DNA from: Amaricoccus sp047275745
GTDB lineage: Bacteria > Pseudomonadota > Alphaproteobacteria > Rhodobacterales > Rhodobacteraceae
DNA: 64,000 nucleotides
Direction: 5' to 3'
Assembly (NCBI RefSeq): GCF_047275745.1
Contig: NZ_JBKQWU010000019.1
Span: forward strand, 1-64,000
The notes under the pieces were generated by a model. It searched no databases, was not told the DNA's origin, and was given only the letters and a program-made list of their open reading frames with translations. Numbering within the stretch: position 1 is the first letter of the stretch; every line of letters begins with the position of its first letter. Shown here piece after piece: positions 25,047-33,081 of this stretch. The translations under genes and the position numbers were made by a program.

Positions 25047-26836
25047 CCAGCTACACCGCCCCCATCGACGACATCGCCTTCCTGCTCGGCCGGGTCTTCG
25101 ACTTCGACGCCCAGATGGCCGGGCTCCCCGGCTGCGAGGAGGTGAATACCGAACTCGCGGTCAGCGTTCTCGAAGAGGCCGGCAAGTTCGCGAGCGAGGT
25201 GCTCGAACCCCTGAACCGCCCCGGCGACGAGGAGGGCTGCCGCCTCGTCGACGGCGCGGTCGTCACGCCGAAGGGCATGGCGGGGGCCTACCGCGCCTTC
25301 GCCGAAGCGGGCTGGACAACCCTCTCCGGCGACCCCGAACACGGCGGTCAGGGCCTGCCGCGCGTCCTCCAGCTGCTGCTCGACGAATTCCTCTGCTCGG
25401 CGAATCTCTCCTTCAGCCTGTTCCCGGGCCTCAGCCGCGGCGCCGTCGAGGCGATCGAGCGCCACGCCAGCCCCGAACTGAAGGCGATCTACCTGCCGAG
25501 GATGATCTCGGGCGAATGGACCGGCGCCATGGCGCTGACCGAGGCATCCGCCGGCACCGACCTCGGCCTTCTCACGACCCGCGCGGTCCCGAACGGCGAC
25601 GGCGGCTATGCCATCACCGGCACCAAGATCTTCATCTCCTCCGGCGACCACGATTTCGGCGGCAATGTCGTCCACCTCGTTCTCGCCCGGCTGCCCGACG
25701 CGCCGAAGGGGGTGAAGGGCATCAGCCTGTTTCTCTGCCCGAAGTTCCTGCCCGATGCCGACGCCGATGCCGACGCCGGTGCCAGCGGTGGCCTCGGCGC
25801 GCGCAACGCCCTCTCGGTCGGCGCCCTCGAACACAAGATGGGAATCCACGCCCAGCCGACCTGCGTGATGAACTACGACGGCGCCACCGGCTGGCTCGTC
25901 GGCGAGCCCGGGCGCGGCCTCGCCGCGATGTTCACCATGATGAACGCCGAGCGGCTGATGGTCGGCATCCAGGGCCTCGGCGTCGCCGAGATGGCGAACC
26001 AGAAGGCGGCCGATTACGCGCGCGAGCGCCTGCAGGGCGCCGGGCCGAACGGTGCCCCCGATGGCACCCCCGGGCCGGTCGCGATCATCGCCCACGCGGA
26101 CGTCCGCAAGATGCTCCTGACCGGCCGCGCCTTCATCGACGCCGCGCGCGCGCTTGGCGTCTGGACGGCGCTGCGGATGGAGACGGCCGCCCGCCACCCC
26201 GACCCGGAGATTCGCCGCGAGGCCGACGCGCTCGTCGCGCTCGTGACCCCGGTCATCAAGGCCGCCTTCACCGATTTCGGCTTCGAGACCGCCGTCGCCG
26301 CGCAGCAGGTCTTCGGCGGTCACGGCTACATCCGCGAATGGGGCATGGAGCAACTGGTCCGCGACGCCCGCATCGCCCAGATCTACGAAGGCACCAACGG
26401 CGTCCAGGCGATGGATCTCGTCACCCGCAAGATCGGCCTCGACGGCGGCCGCGTCGCGCGGCGTCTCTTCGCCACCATCGCCGCCGATATCGACGCCGCC
26501 GAACCCGCGCTCGGCGAGGCCCTGACGGGTCCGGTCCGCGTGGCACTCGGCCGTCTCGAAGCCGCGACCGCCCGCCTCTCCGGCGCCAGGCCCGATGAGG
26601 CCGGCGCCGGAGCGACCGACTATCTGCACCTCTTCGCCCTGGTCGCCTTCGGCTGGATGTGGCTGCGCATGGCCGCCGCCGCGACGCGGAACCCGGCCGC
26701 TTCCCGCGCCGAAGGCCGCAAGCGCGCGCTCGCCCGCTTCTTCGTGGAACGCATGCTGCCTCGGACCGCGGCGCTCGACGCCGCGCTCCGCGCCGGCCCG
26801 GATGCGACGATGGCGCTCCACCCGGAGGAGTTCTGA
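25043..26836 (+). CDS. Acyl-CoA dehydrogenase, DmdC-like subfamily
   Basis: 597 residues, the long form with an extra C-terminal helical domain. Start MTSYTAPIDDIAFLLGRVFD and motifs ALTEASAGTDLG, YAITGTKIFISSGDHD, FGGHGYIREWGMEQLVRDAR and IYEGTNGVQAMDL are typical. The same architecture is used by methylmercaptopropionyl-CoA dehydrogenase (DmdC) and by long-chain homologues in fatty acid oxidation. It introduces an alpha-beta double bond using FAD. A DADADADAGASGG insertion near residue 240 comes from repeated GATGCCGACGCC DNA. It closes the ligase/porin run and ends 100 bp before the parD gene. Confidence 0.9.
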   Translation: MTSYTAPIDDIAFLLGRVFDFDAQMAGLPGCEEVNTELAVSVLEEAGKFASEVLEPLNRPGDEEGCRLVDGAVVTPKGMAGAYRAFAEAGWTTLSGDPEHGGQGLPRVLQLLLDEFLCSANLSFSLFPGLSRGAVEAIERHASPELKAIYLPRMISGEWTGAMALTEASAGTDLGLLTTRAVPNGDGGYAITGTKIFISSGDHDFGGNVVHLVLARLPDAPKGVKGISLFLCPKFLPDADADADAGASGGLGARNALSVGALEHKMGIHAQPTCVMNYDGATGWLVGEPGRGLAAMFTMMNAERLMVGIQGLGVAEMANQKAADYARERLQGAGPNGAPDGTPGPVAIIAHADVRKMLLTGRAFIDAARALGVWTALRMETAARHPDPEIRREADALVALVTPVIKAAFTDFGFETAVAAQQVFGGHGYIREWGMEQLVRDARIAQIYEGTNGVQAMDLVTRKIGLDGGRVARRLFATIAADIDAAEPALGEALTGPVRVALGRLEAATARLSGARPDEAGAGATDYLHLFALVAFGWMWLRMAAAATRNPAASRAEGRKRALARFFVERMLPRTAALDAALRAGPDATMALHPEEF

Positions 26837-26891
26837 CCAGCCGCGGCGATGAGAACCCGGCGCGGTCGGATCGGCGGGCATCCGCGCTCGC

Positions 26892-26916
26892 GCCTGTACC
26901 AGATATTGGTACAGGC
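26892..26916. promoter_or_regulatory. parD operator dyad
   Basis: Exact inverted repeat GCCTGTACCA (26892-26901) / TGGTACAGGC (26907-26916) around GATAT, 19 bp before the parD start. Autoregulated ParDE operons carry such dyads over their promoter, so this is its probable operator. Confidence 0.75.
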
Positions 26917-26935
26917 TGCCGGACAGGAGGCCCGC

Positions 26936-27193
26936 ATGGCACGGAATACATCCATTTCGCTGGGCGATCATTTCGCCGGTTTCATCGACGCGCAGGTTCG
27001 GACCGGCCGGTATGGCTCCGCCAGCGATGTCGTGCGGGCGGGTCTGCGACTCCTGGAAGAACACGAGGCCAGGGTCAGGGCGCTGGAAGCGGCGTTGATC
27101 GCGGGTGAGGCGTCCGGGGAACCGATCCCCTTCGATTTCGATGATTTCATTGCCCGGAAGTCCATTGCCCCAAAGCGCGCCGCGGAACCGTGA
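26936..27193 (+). CDS. parD: ParD-family antitoxin
   Basis: 85 residues. The ribbon-helix-helix N-terminus is clear (RNTSISLGDHFAGFIDAQVR, GRYGSASDVVRAGLRLLEEH). The C-terminal toxin-binding tail follows (EPIPFDFDDFIARK). ATG 26936 follows ACAGGAGGCCCGC. ParD binds its operator and neutralises ParE. The stop overlaps the ATG of the truncated toxin (TGATG), the normal parDE arrangement. It lies beside the partition and replication genes, where addiction modules stabilise plasmids. Confidence 0.9.
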   Translation: MARNTSISLGDHFAGFIDAQVRTGRYGSASDVVRAGLRLLEEHEARVRALEAALIAGEASGEPIPFDFDDFIARKSIAPKRAAEP

Positions 27194-27318
27194 TGAGAGG
27201 CTTCGTCCTCTCCCCCGCCGCGCAGGCCGATCTCGACGAAATCTGGGACTACACGGCCGAACGCTGGGGCCAGGAACAGGCCGCGCGCTCCCCCTGCCCT
27301 CCCGAGCCGCGCCATTGA
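27193..27318 (+). pseudogene. parE: Truncated ParE toxin
   Basis: 41 codons: MRGFVLSPAAQADLDEIWDY then TAERWGQEQAA, the first helices of a RelE/ParE toxin, then an unrelated SPCPPEPRH tail and TGA. ParE proteins have about 95-100 residues. The beta-sheet core and C-terminal residues needed for gyrase inhibition are missing. The module has therefore lost its toxin while keeping antitoxin and operator. Confidence 0.85.
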
Positions 27319-27438
27319 AGCGGACCCCTCGCGCCGAGGTGCCCCCGCTTCGACGACCCACCCATATTCCTTGCGCAATTGAATGACCTATGGGACTGTC
27401 TTCGAAAATAACATTCAAATCATCGGTCGAGGCAGGAA

Positions 27439-28641
27439 ATGGATGAAGTCATCAACCGGATCGGCGATCTCGCCGCGTCCGGGGAGCGCATGATCGAGAG
27501 ACTCCGGCGCAAGGCCTTCCTTCCGGAAAGCCGCAAGGGGCTCGAGGTGCGGATCGGGATCGCCGAGGCGGCGCAGCTGCTCGGCTGTTCGACGAACCGG
27601 ATCCGGATGGCCGAGGAGGATGGCCGCCTCCCCTCCCCTCCCCCGTCGGAGAACGGCCGCCGTCCCGGCTACGACATCGAGCAGCTGCTCCACATGCGCG
27701 ATGTCCTCGGCGCGAGCCCGCGGCGGCGCGACGAGGATACCGCCGCCATCATCGCGGTGCAGAACTTCAAGGGCGGGGTCGGAAAATCGACCGTCACGAC
27801 GCATCTCGCGCATTACTTCGCCGTCCAGGGCTACCGCGTGCTGGTCGTCGATTGCGACAGCCAGGCGACGACCACCACCCTCTTCGGCTTCAACCCGCAT
27901 TTCAACGTCGCGCGCGAGGAGACGCTCTACCCCTACCTCTCGATCGACCCGACCGAGCCGGATCTGCTCTACGCGGTCAGGCGCACGCCCTGGCCCAATG
28001 TCGATCTCATCCCCTCCAATCTCGAACTTTTCGATGTCGAATACGAGCTCGCGGCGGCGGGATCGGACGGGCAATCCGTCCTGTCAACTCGTTTTAGATA
28101 TTTGAAACAAGGACTTAATGATCTCGCGCGGAATTACGACGTGGTCATCCTCGACCCGCCGCCGGCGCTCGGGACGATCTCGCTCACGGTGATGCAGGCG
28201 GCGAACGCGCTTCTGGTGCCGCTCGCGGCGACGACGCCGGATTTCTGCTCGACCGTGCAGTTCCTGTCGATGATGGACCAGGTGCTGCGCCAGCTCGCCG
28301 ACGCGGGCATCGAGGTCGAATACGGTTTCGTCCGGCTCATCTGCTCCAAGCTCGACAGCAACGATCCCTCCCATGCGATGGTCCGCGCGATCATGGATCA
28401 GACCTTCGGCTCCGCCCTGCTCCCGGTTCCGATCCTCGAATCGGCCGAGATCAGCCATGCCGCGCTCAGGATGATGACCGTCTATGAACTCGGGCGCCCG
28501 ATCGGGACCGCGCGCACGCACAAGCGCTGCCGCGCCAATCTCGACGAGGCGCTCGGGCAGGTCGAGCAGCTCGTCCGGGCCTCCTGGGGACTGGCCTCCC
28601 CCGCACCCGCCGAGAAGGTTGTCCAGTATGCGGCCGGTTGA
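27439..28641 (+). CDS. parA: Plasmid partition ATPase ParA
   Basis: 400 residues. The N-terminal region has a MerR-like helix-turn-helix (IGIAEAAQLLGCSTNRIRMA, 40-59). The ATPase domain starts with the deviant Walker A NFKGGVGKSTVT (K111-T120) and has VVDCDSQATTT and VILDPPPALG as A' and B motifs. This is the large, DNA-binding ParA type Ia that also represses its own operon. It is followed 24 bp later by parB and then rep in the same direction. A few AT-rich codons near 28080-28130 stand out from the surrounding GC-rich usage. Confidence 0.93.
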   Translation: MDEVINRIGDLAASGERMIERLRRKAFLPESRKGLEVRIGIAEAAQLLGCSTNRIRMAEEDGRLPSPPPSENGRRPGYDIEQLLHMRDVLGASPRRRDEDTAAIIAVQNFKGGVGKSTVTTHLAHYFAVQGYRVLVVDCDSQATTTTLFGFNPHFNVAREETLYPYLSIDPTEPDLLYAVRRTPWPNVDLIPSNLELFDVEYELAAAGSDGQSVLSTRFRYLKQGLNDLARNYDVVILDPPPALGTISLTVMQAANALLVPLAATTPDFCSTVQFLSMMDQVLRQLADAGIEVEYGFVRLICSKLDSNDPSHAMVRAIMDQTFGSALLPVPILESAEISHAALRMMTVYELGRPIGTARTHKRCRANLDEALGQVEQLVRASWGLASPAPAEKVVQYAAG

Positions 28642-28665
28642 TCCCGCTGCCCGGAGGGTCCGGTG

Positions 28666-29691
28666 ATGGCCGGCAAGCAGAGCGACTATCTCGCCGACAT
28701 TCTCGGCACGGAGGCGGACCCCCCCTCCCCCGCGCAGCCCCGGACGCGGCCGACGACGCTGCTCAACCGCGAATCCGCGCTCGACCGCGTGCGCTCCGGC
28801 GAAGTGCGCCAGGTCACCCAGCTGCTTCTCGACCCGGCCCGGGTGCGCGTCTGGCCCGGCAATGCCCGGATCCATGCGCGGCTCACCGAGGAGAACTGCC
28901 GCGACCTGATCGACTCGCTGATCGCCGAGGGCGGGCAGCGGGTACCGGCGGTCGTGCGCCGCGTCGAGGGCGACCCGGATCATGACTACGAGGTCATCGC
29001 CGGGACGCGCCGGCACTGGAGCATCGTCTGGTTGCGCGCGCATGCCTATCCCGAGATGCGCTTTCTCGCCCAGGTCGCCGCCCTCGACGACGAGGCGGCG
29101 TTCCGTCTCGCCGATATCGAGAACCGCGCGCGGCGGGATGTCTCCGACATCGAACGCGCGCGCAACTACGCCGCCGCGCTGGCGACCCATTACGGCGGGC
29201 GCCAGAAGCGGATGGCGGAACGGCTGCGCGTCTCGGAGGGGTGGCTCTCCAAGATGCTGCGGGTCGCGACGATCCCCGACCAGGTCCTCGCGGCCTTCGC
29301 CTCCCTCGACGATCTCGGGCTGAAGCCGGCCTATGGTCTCGCGCAGGCGCTCGGCGACAAGGCGGCGGCGAAACGCATCCAGGCCCGCGCCCGGGAGTTG
29401 GCGGCGTGCCGGGCGGCGCGGGCCGCGGCGGGCGAGACGCCGCCCGGCACGGCCGAGGTGCTCCGCGCGCTCCTCGCCGTCGCCCGTCCGGAGCCGGAGG
29501 CGCCGCCGCCGGAAGACCTCGACTACGTCTCCCGCCACGGCCGGCCGGCGCTCTCGGTCCAGTCGATCAATCGCCAGGGCATGACGCTGCGCCTGCACGC
29601 GGGATCGGGCGCCGGGACGGACGAGCTGGTCGAGGCGCTGCGGAGCATGCTCGAACGCCTGGAGGCGCGGGGCAGGGGTTTGCGGCGCTGA
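28666..29691 (+). CDS. parB: Centromere-binding protein ParB
   Basis: About 341 residues (ATG 28666; GTG 28663 is one codon earlier; GGAGGG upstream). The ParB/Spo0J nuclease-like domain contains EVIAGTRRHWSIVWL near 110. A helix-turn-helix follows (RQKRMAERLRVSEGWLSKML, about 183-202), and a C-terminal dimerisation tail ends GRGLRR. It loads at parS and stimulates ParA to segregate the replicon. Palindromes immediately after its stop are the likely parS. Confidence 0.92.
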   Translation: MAGKQSDYLADILGTEADPPSPAQPRTRPTTLLNRESALDRVRSGEVRQVTQLLLDPARVRVWPGNARIHARLTEENCRDLIDSLIAEGGQRVPAVVRRVEGDPDHDYEVIAGTRRHWSIVWLRAHAYPEMRFLAQVAALDDEAAFRLADIENRARRDVSDIERARNYAAALATHYGGRQKRMAERLRVSEGWLSKMLRVATIPDQVLAAFASLDDLGLKPAYGLAQALGDKAAAKRIQARARELAACRAARAAAGETPPGTAEVLRALLAVARPEPEAPPPEDLDYVSRHGRPALSVQSINRQGMTLRLHAGSGAGTDELVEALRSMLERLEARGRGLRR

Positions 29692-29692
29692 T

Positions 29693-29840
29693 CTTTCCCC
29701 GGGGAAAGACCGGCCGATCCGGCGAGACCGGGCGGCGGTTTCCCCGGGGAAACTTTTCGCGGGCGCTTTTCCGGAAGCGCTTCCGGCATGATCCCGACCA
29801 GCGGCGCGCGCGCATTTTCCAGAAGTTTCCCCGGGGAAAG
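29693..29840. promoter_or_regulatory. parS-like cluster: three copies of a 14-bp palindrome
   Basis: TTTCCCCGGGGAAA, a perfect palindrome, occurs at 29694-29707, 29739-29752 and 29826-29839, and I saw it nowhere else in the window. It sits between parB and rep. The third copy abuts the rep start and supplies its GGGGAAAG ribosome site. A separate perfect palindrome CCGGAAGCGCTTCCGG lies at 29771-29786. The position and symmetry fit a ParB-bound centromere that could also repress rep. Confidence 0.65.
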
Positions 29841-29846
29841 ATTTCC

Positions 29847-30953
29847 ATGGCCCGATCCACCGAGCAGGACCCGCCCAGACAGACCCCGCCCGAACAATTC
29901 GATCTCTTCCTGCCCTATCTCTCCGATCTGCCGCTGCGCGATCAGCGCGAGATGATGGAGCGCCCGTTCTTCAGCCTCGCCAAATCGAAACGCACCAGGC
30001 CGATCGAATACCAGAGCCCCGACGGCAAGGCCTGGGTCCATGTTTCCGCCAATCCCGACTACGGCATGGCGACGATCTGGGACGCGGACATCCTGATCTA
30101 TTGCGCCAGCATCCTCGCCGACATGGCCCGGCGCGGGGTGAACGACATCCCCCGGACGCTTCGGATCATGCCCTACGATCTGCTCCGGTCGATCCACCGG
30201 CCGACCACGGGACGCGCCTACGACCTGCTCGGCCAGTCGCTCGACCGGCTGGTCGCGACCACGGTCAAGACCAACATCCGCTCCGACACGAGGCGCGAGG
30301 CGACCTTCTCCTGGCTCGACGGCTGGTCCCAGCTCGTCGATCCGAAGACCAACCGGAGCAAGGGCATGACGCTGCAGCTTTCGGGCTGGTTCTACGAGGG
30401 CGTGCTGATGACCGGCGGGGTCCTGTCGATCGACCGCGCCTATTTCGACCTCACCGGCGGGCGGGAGCGCTGGCTCTACAGGGTCGCACGCAAACATGCC
30501 GGCGGGGCGGGGGAAGGGGGGTTCGCGATCTCGCTCCCGACGCTCTTCGAGAAATCGGGCGCGGAAGGCCAGTACCGCCGCTTCAAGTTCGAACTCACCC
30601 GCATCGTCGAACGCAATGAATTGCCGGGCTTCGATCTCGCGCTCGAATTCGCCTCCGACAAGGCGGAGCCGGCGATCCGGATGACGCGGACCGGCGGGGA
30701 GGGCAGGGGGCTTGAGCCGGCGCTGATCCTTCGTCCCGCCACCCGCGCCGAAACCGCCATCACCGCCATCCCCGAACAGACGCTTGACCGCCTCCGGGCA
30801 CGCTACCCCGGCTGGGACCTCGAGCGGCTCCGCGACGATTTCCTCGACTGGATCGCCGGCGATCCATCCCGGGTTCCGGACAACATCGACGCGGCCTTTT
30901 CCGGCTTCGTCCGGGCCCACGACCAACGCAACCGCCACCTGCACGGGAAGTAG
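29847..30953 (+). CDS. rep: Plasmid replication initiator, RPA (PF10134) family
   Basis: 368 residues from ATG 29847. Diagnostic blocks are FSLAKSKRTRPIEYQSPDGK, WDADILIYCASILADMARRG, GRAYDLLGQSLDRLVATTVK and FYEGVLMTGGVLSIDRAYF. The family initiates replication of many alphaproteobacterial plasmids by binding iterons. Here iterons lie immediately downstream, and one inverted copy overlaps the end of the gene region. It is preceded by parA and parB, so the module is self-contained. There is no repC homologue, which separates it from RepABC plasmids. Confidence 0.92.
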   Translation: MARSTEQDPPRQTPPEQFDLFLPYLSDLPLRDQREMMERPFFSLAKSKRTRPIEYQSPDGKAWVHVSANPDYGMATIWDADILIYCASILADMARRGVNDIPRTLRIMPYDLLRSIHRPTTGRAYDLLGQSLDRLVATTVKTNIRSDTRREATFSWLDGWSQLVDPKTNRSKGMTLQLSGWFYEGVLMTGGVLSIDRAYFDLTGGRERWLYRVARKHAGGAGEGGFAISLPTLFEKSGAEGQYRRFKFELTRIVERNELPGFDLALEFASDKAEPAIRMTRTGGEGRGLEPALILRPATRAETAITAIPEQTLDRLRARYPGWDLERLRDDFLDWIAGDPSRVPDNIDAAFSGFVRAHDQRNRHLHGK

Positions 30954-30957
30954 CCAC

Positions 30958-31290
30958 GTTCCCGAAATGTCGTGGCATGACATCACCGCGCATGACCGGA
31001 CCCCCTGAACCGTCAGGGCTCAGCCCGCATTGAACATGCGGCTCCCGGGAAGCGGGGCGGGAGATTCAATTCGAAGCCTTGTGTTCCGGAGCGACGACAC
31101 ATCGGGAACGGGCATCGATCCTTCGGGAACGATTCACCGACACATCAGGAACACTACCGCCGACACATCGGGAACGCATGGCCGACACATCAGGAACAGG
31201 GGGAAGGATATTCAGAATAAAAAACAATGCCTTGCGCGTAGGGAACCGCCCTTTAACCTTTTAACCAATCTTATAACTATCTAAGCGTCC
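30958..31290. other. Origin of replication (oriV) with iterons and AT-rich region
   Basis: Four 15-bp direct repeats CGACACATCRGGAAC begin at 31095, 31138, 31161 and 31183. A degenerate fifth ends at 31130 (TTCGGGAAC), so the period is about 22 bp, two helical turns. An inverted copy (GTTCCCGAAATGTCG) is at 30958-30972, just after the rep stop. An AT-rich stretch with the run TTTAACCTTTTAACC follows at 31205-31285 and is the likely unwinding element. A small hairpin CCGCAT/ATGCGG is at 31025-31041. No gene is present to 31379. Confidence 0.85.
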
Positions 31291-31379
31291 AGGGGACTTG
31301 GATCGACGCGGGAATAATGCTCCCGTTCACCGGGCATGCCTCCCGGCGCTCCGGTGGGATCAACAGCCATCGAACAGGA

Positions 31380-32882
31380 TTACCTCGGAGAAATCCACGA
31401 TGCCTCCGACCACTCCCGCGCGGATGCTTCACTCCATGTTGGGAAAGACGGGCGCTCAAGCGCCCGTTCGCGGAGCAGCCGGGCCCGGACGGCGGTGATC
31501 GTGACGAGGGCGATGATGAAGGGCAGTCCCGGGTCCGGGGTCCCGTTGATCATCGACGCGGCGACGATGCTCGCCAGGGCGGCGGCGCGGACACTGGCGA
31601 CGATCGCCACGGTACGGGGCGAAGCCAGCCATTCCAGCGAGCCGAGCCCCCGGGCCGTCACCACGAGAAGCAGCGCCATCAGGAGGGTGCCCGCCAGCCC
31701 GAGCTGGGAGAGGACGGCCACGGGCCAGCTCGAGGCGCGCGAGCTTCCCATGCCGACACCAAGCATCGAGGTGTCGAAGAAGGCCTGGATGCTCTTGATG
31801 TTCCAGTAGGCCCGGCCCTGCCCGGATTCGGAACCGGCCTTGTCGAGAATGGAAGCGTGGACGAGATCGATCACCGGGTCGAAGGCCGCCTCCCTGTAGA
31901 GGGCGAGGGCGACGAGAGCGACCGCGCCGGCGGCGAGCAGCGCCAGCATGCGCAGGTCATCGCCGCGCAGGCGATTGGTCAGCAGGGCCCGGAAGATCCC
32001 CCAGGCGGCGCCGGCTCCGAGCACGAAGAGCCCGCCATAGGCGGTGGTCGAGGTCGAGACCAGGAGAAGGATCAGCAGCAGGGCGCTCAGCCATTTTGTC
32101 AGGCGATCGCCCGTATGGCGCCAGTAGGTGTAGCAGAAGGCGAGACAGGTCAGCGAGGCGGCGCTGAAGGAAGAGGGTTCCGGAAAGGCGCCGTTGACGC
32201 GCGCGAAACCGGCGCTCACCTGTTCGCTCAGCATGACATAGCTCGCGGTCCGGAGCGGCGCGAGGACATCGCTCACGCCCGCGTTCTTGCCGGCGAAGTC
32301 GAGGAGGCCCATGCCGGTGTGCAGCAGGCAGAGGAGCAGGAAGCCGCGGCGCACCTGTTCCAGCCGGTCCTCGCGCAGCAGCAGCGTCCAGAGGGCGATC
32401 GCGGTCAGGGTTCCCACGGCGAGGTAGCCGGGCTGGGTGATGTTGCCGGAGACGGGCGCGAGCATCGCCTCGACGACGCCGCCCTCGGGTGCCACGACGA
32501 AGACGGTGGTCTCGCCCAGGAAGAGACGCGGGAAGAGGATGGCGCCGATCAGGGCATAGGCGGTCAGGACGCAGAGTACCCAGGCCGGACGCACCTCGCC
32601 GAAGACCACGCCGAGATCGTGCCAGAGGCTCCGGCGCGCCGCGGCGGCGAGAACGAGCGCGCCCGCGAAGAAGGTATAGATGAGCGGCGTGGACCCGCCG
32701 ATCGCCGACAGGGTCGCGATCGCGGTCGAGCCGAAGGCGAGGGAGGCGATGAGACCGATGATCAGCGTGCCCCCGAGGGAACGGTCAGCGGGGGAACGGG
32801 GAACAGGGGGGCGGTCGGCGGGCGAACGGGCGGCGAGGACGTAGCCGGCGAGCATGAGCGCGCCGCAGACCAGAAAACCCAT
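31380..32882 (-). CDS. Wzy/O-antigen ligase-like polysaccharide polymerase
   Basis: About 500 residues from ATG 32882 (GTG 32897 and ATG 32969 are alternatives) with ten or more hydrophobic segments. The residues FPEPSSFSAASLTC and LGVGMGSSRASS are typical of the periplasmic loops of O-antigen polymerase/ligase proteins. Such proteins join lipid-linked repeat units at the periplasmic face of the inner membrane. It is the first gene beyond oriV and runs toward it. Its C-terminal 35 residues are hydrophilic and may have been altered near the origin junction. Confidence 0.75.
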   Translation of the reverse strand: MGFLVCGALMLAGYVLAARSPADRPPVPRSPADRSLGGTLIIGLIASLAFGSTAIATLSAIGGSTPLIYTFFAGALVLAAAARRSLWHDLGVVFGEVRPAWVLCVLTAYALIGAILFPRLFLGETTVFVVAPEGGVVEAMLAPVSGNITQPGYLAVGTLTAIALWTLLLREDRLEQVRRGFLLLCLLHTGMGLLDFAGKNAGVSDVLAPLRTASYVMLSEQVSAGFARVNGAFPEPSSFSAASLTCLAFCYTYWRHTGDRLTKWLSALLLILLLVSTSTTAYGGLFVLGAGAAWGIFRALLTNRLRGDDLRMLALLAAGAVALVALALYREAAFDPVIDLVHASILDKAGSESGQGRAYWNIKSIQAFFDTSMLGVGMGSSRASSWPVAVLSQLGLAGTLLMALLLVVTARGLGSLEWLASPRTVAIVASVRAAALASIVAASMINGTPDPGLPFIIALVTITAVRARLLRERALERPSFPTWSEASAREWSEASWISPR

Positions 32883-33024
32883 GAGCGAGGGTTGCACCGA
32901 CAGTTCCCGTTTCCGACCGCGCCGGGCCCGATGATGGCCTTGCCGGGCCCGCGAGGGGTCCCGGGCCATGCGGCGGGGGAGGGCTCCCTCCTTCGGGGGA
33001 GGGCCTGGCCCGGGAGTCCGGACC

Positions 33025-33044
33025 CCTACGCCGATCGGCGTAGG
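33025..33044. promoter_or_regulatory. 20-bp perfect palindrome upstream of the polymerase gene
   Basis: CCTACGCCGATCGGCGTAGG is an exact palindrome without a loop. It is 56-143 bp upstream of the possible polymerase starts. The 13-base core CTACGCCGATCGG recurs at 39485-39497, in the gene-free DNA before the Wzc-like gene. It could be a regulator site common to the polysaccharide genes, or a GC-rich terminator for the GT8 gene. Confidence 0.4.
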
Positions 33045-33081
33045 TCCTGACCGTTCGGCCGGGGTGGCGCGCGGCCTCTTC

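Noticed and set aside
27439..30953. RepABC-type plasmid module
   Set aside because: The third gene is an RPA-family initiator, not RepC, and the palindromes are not the RepABC parS type.
31030..31284. Short frames across the origin
   Set aside because: They simply translate the iterons; the phasing of the repeats identifies the region as oriV.
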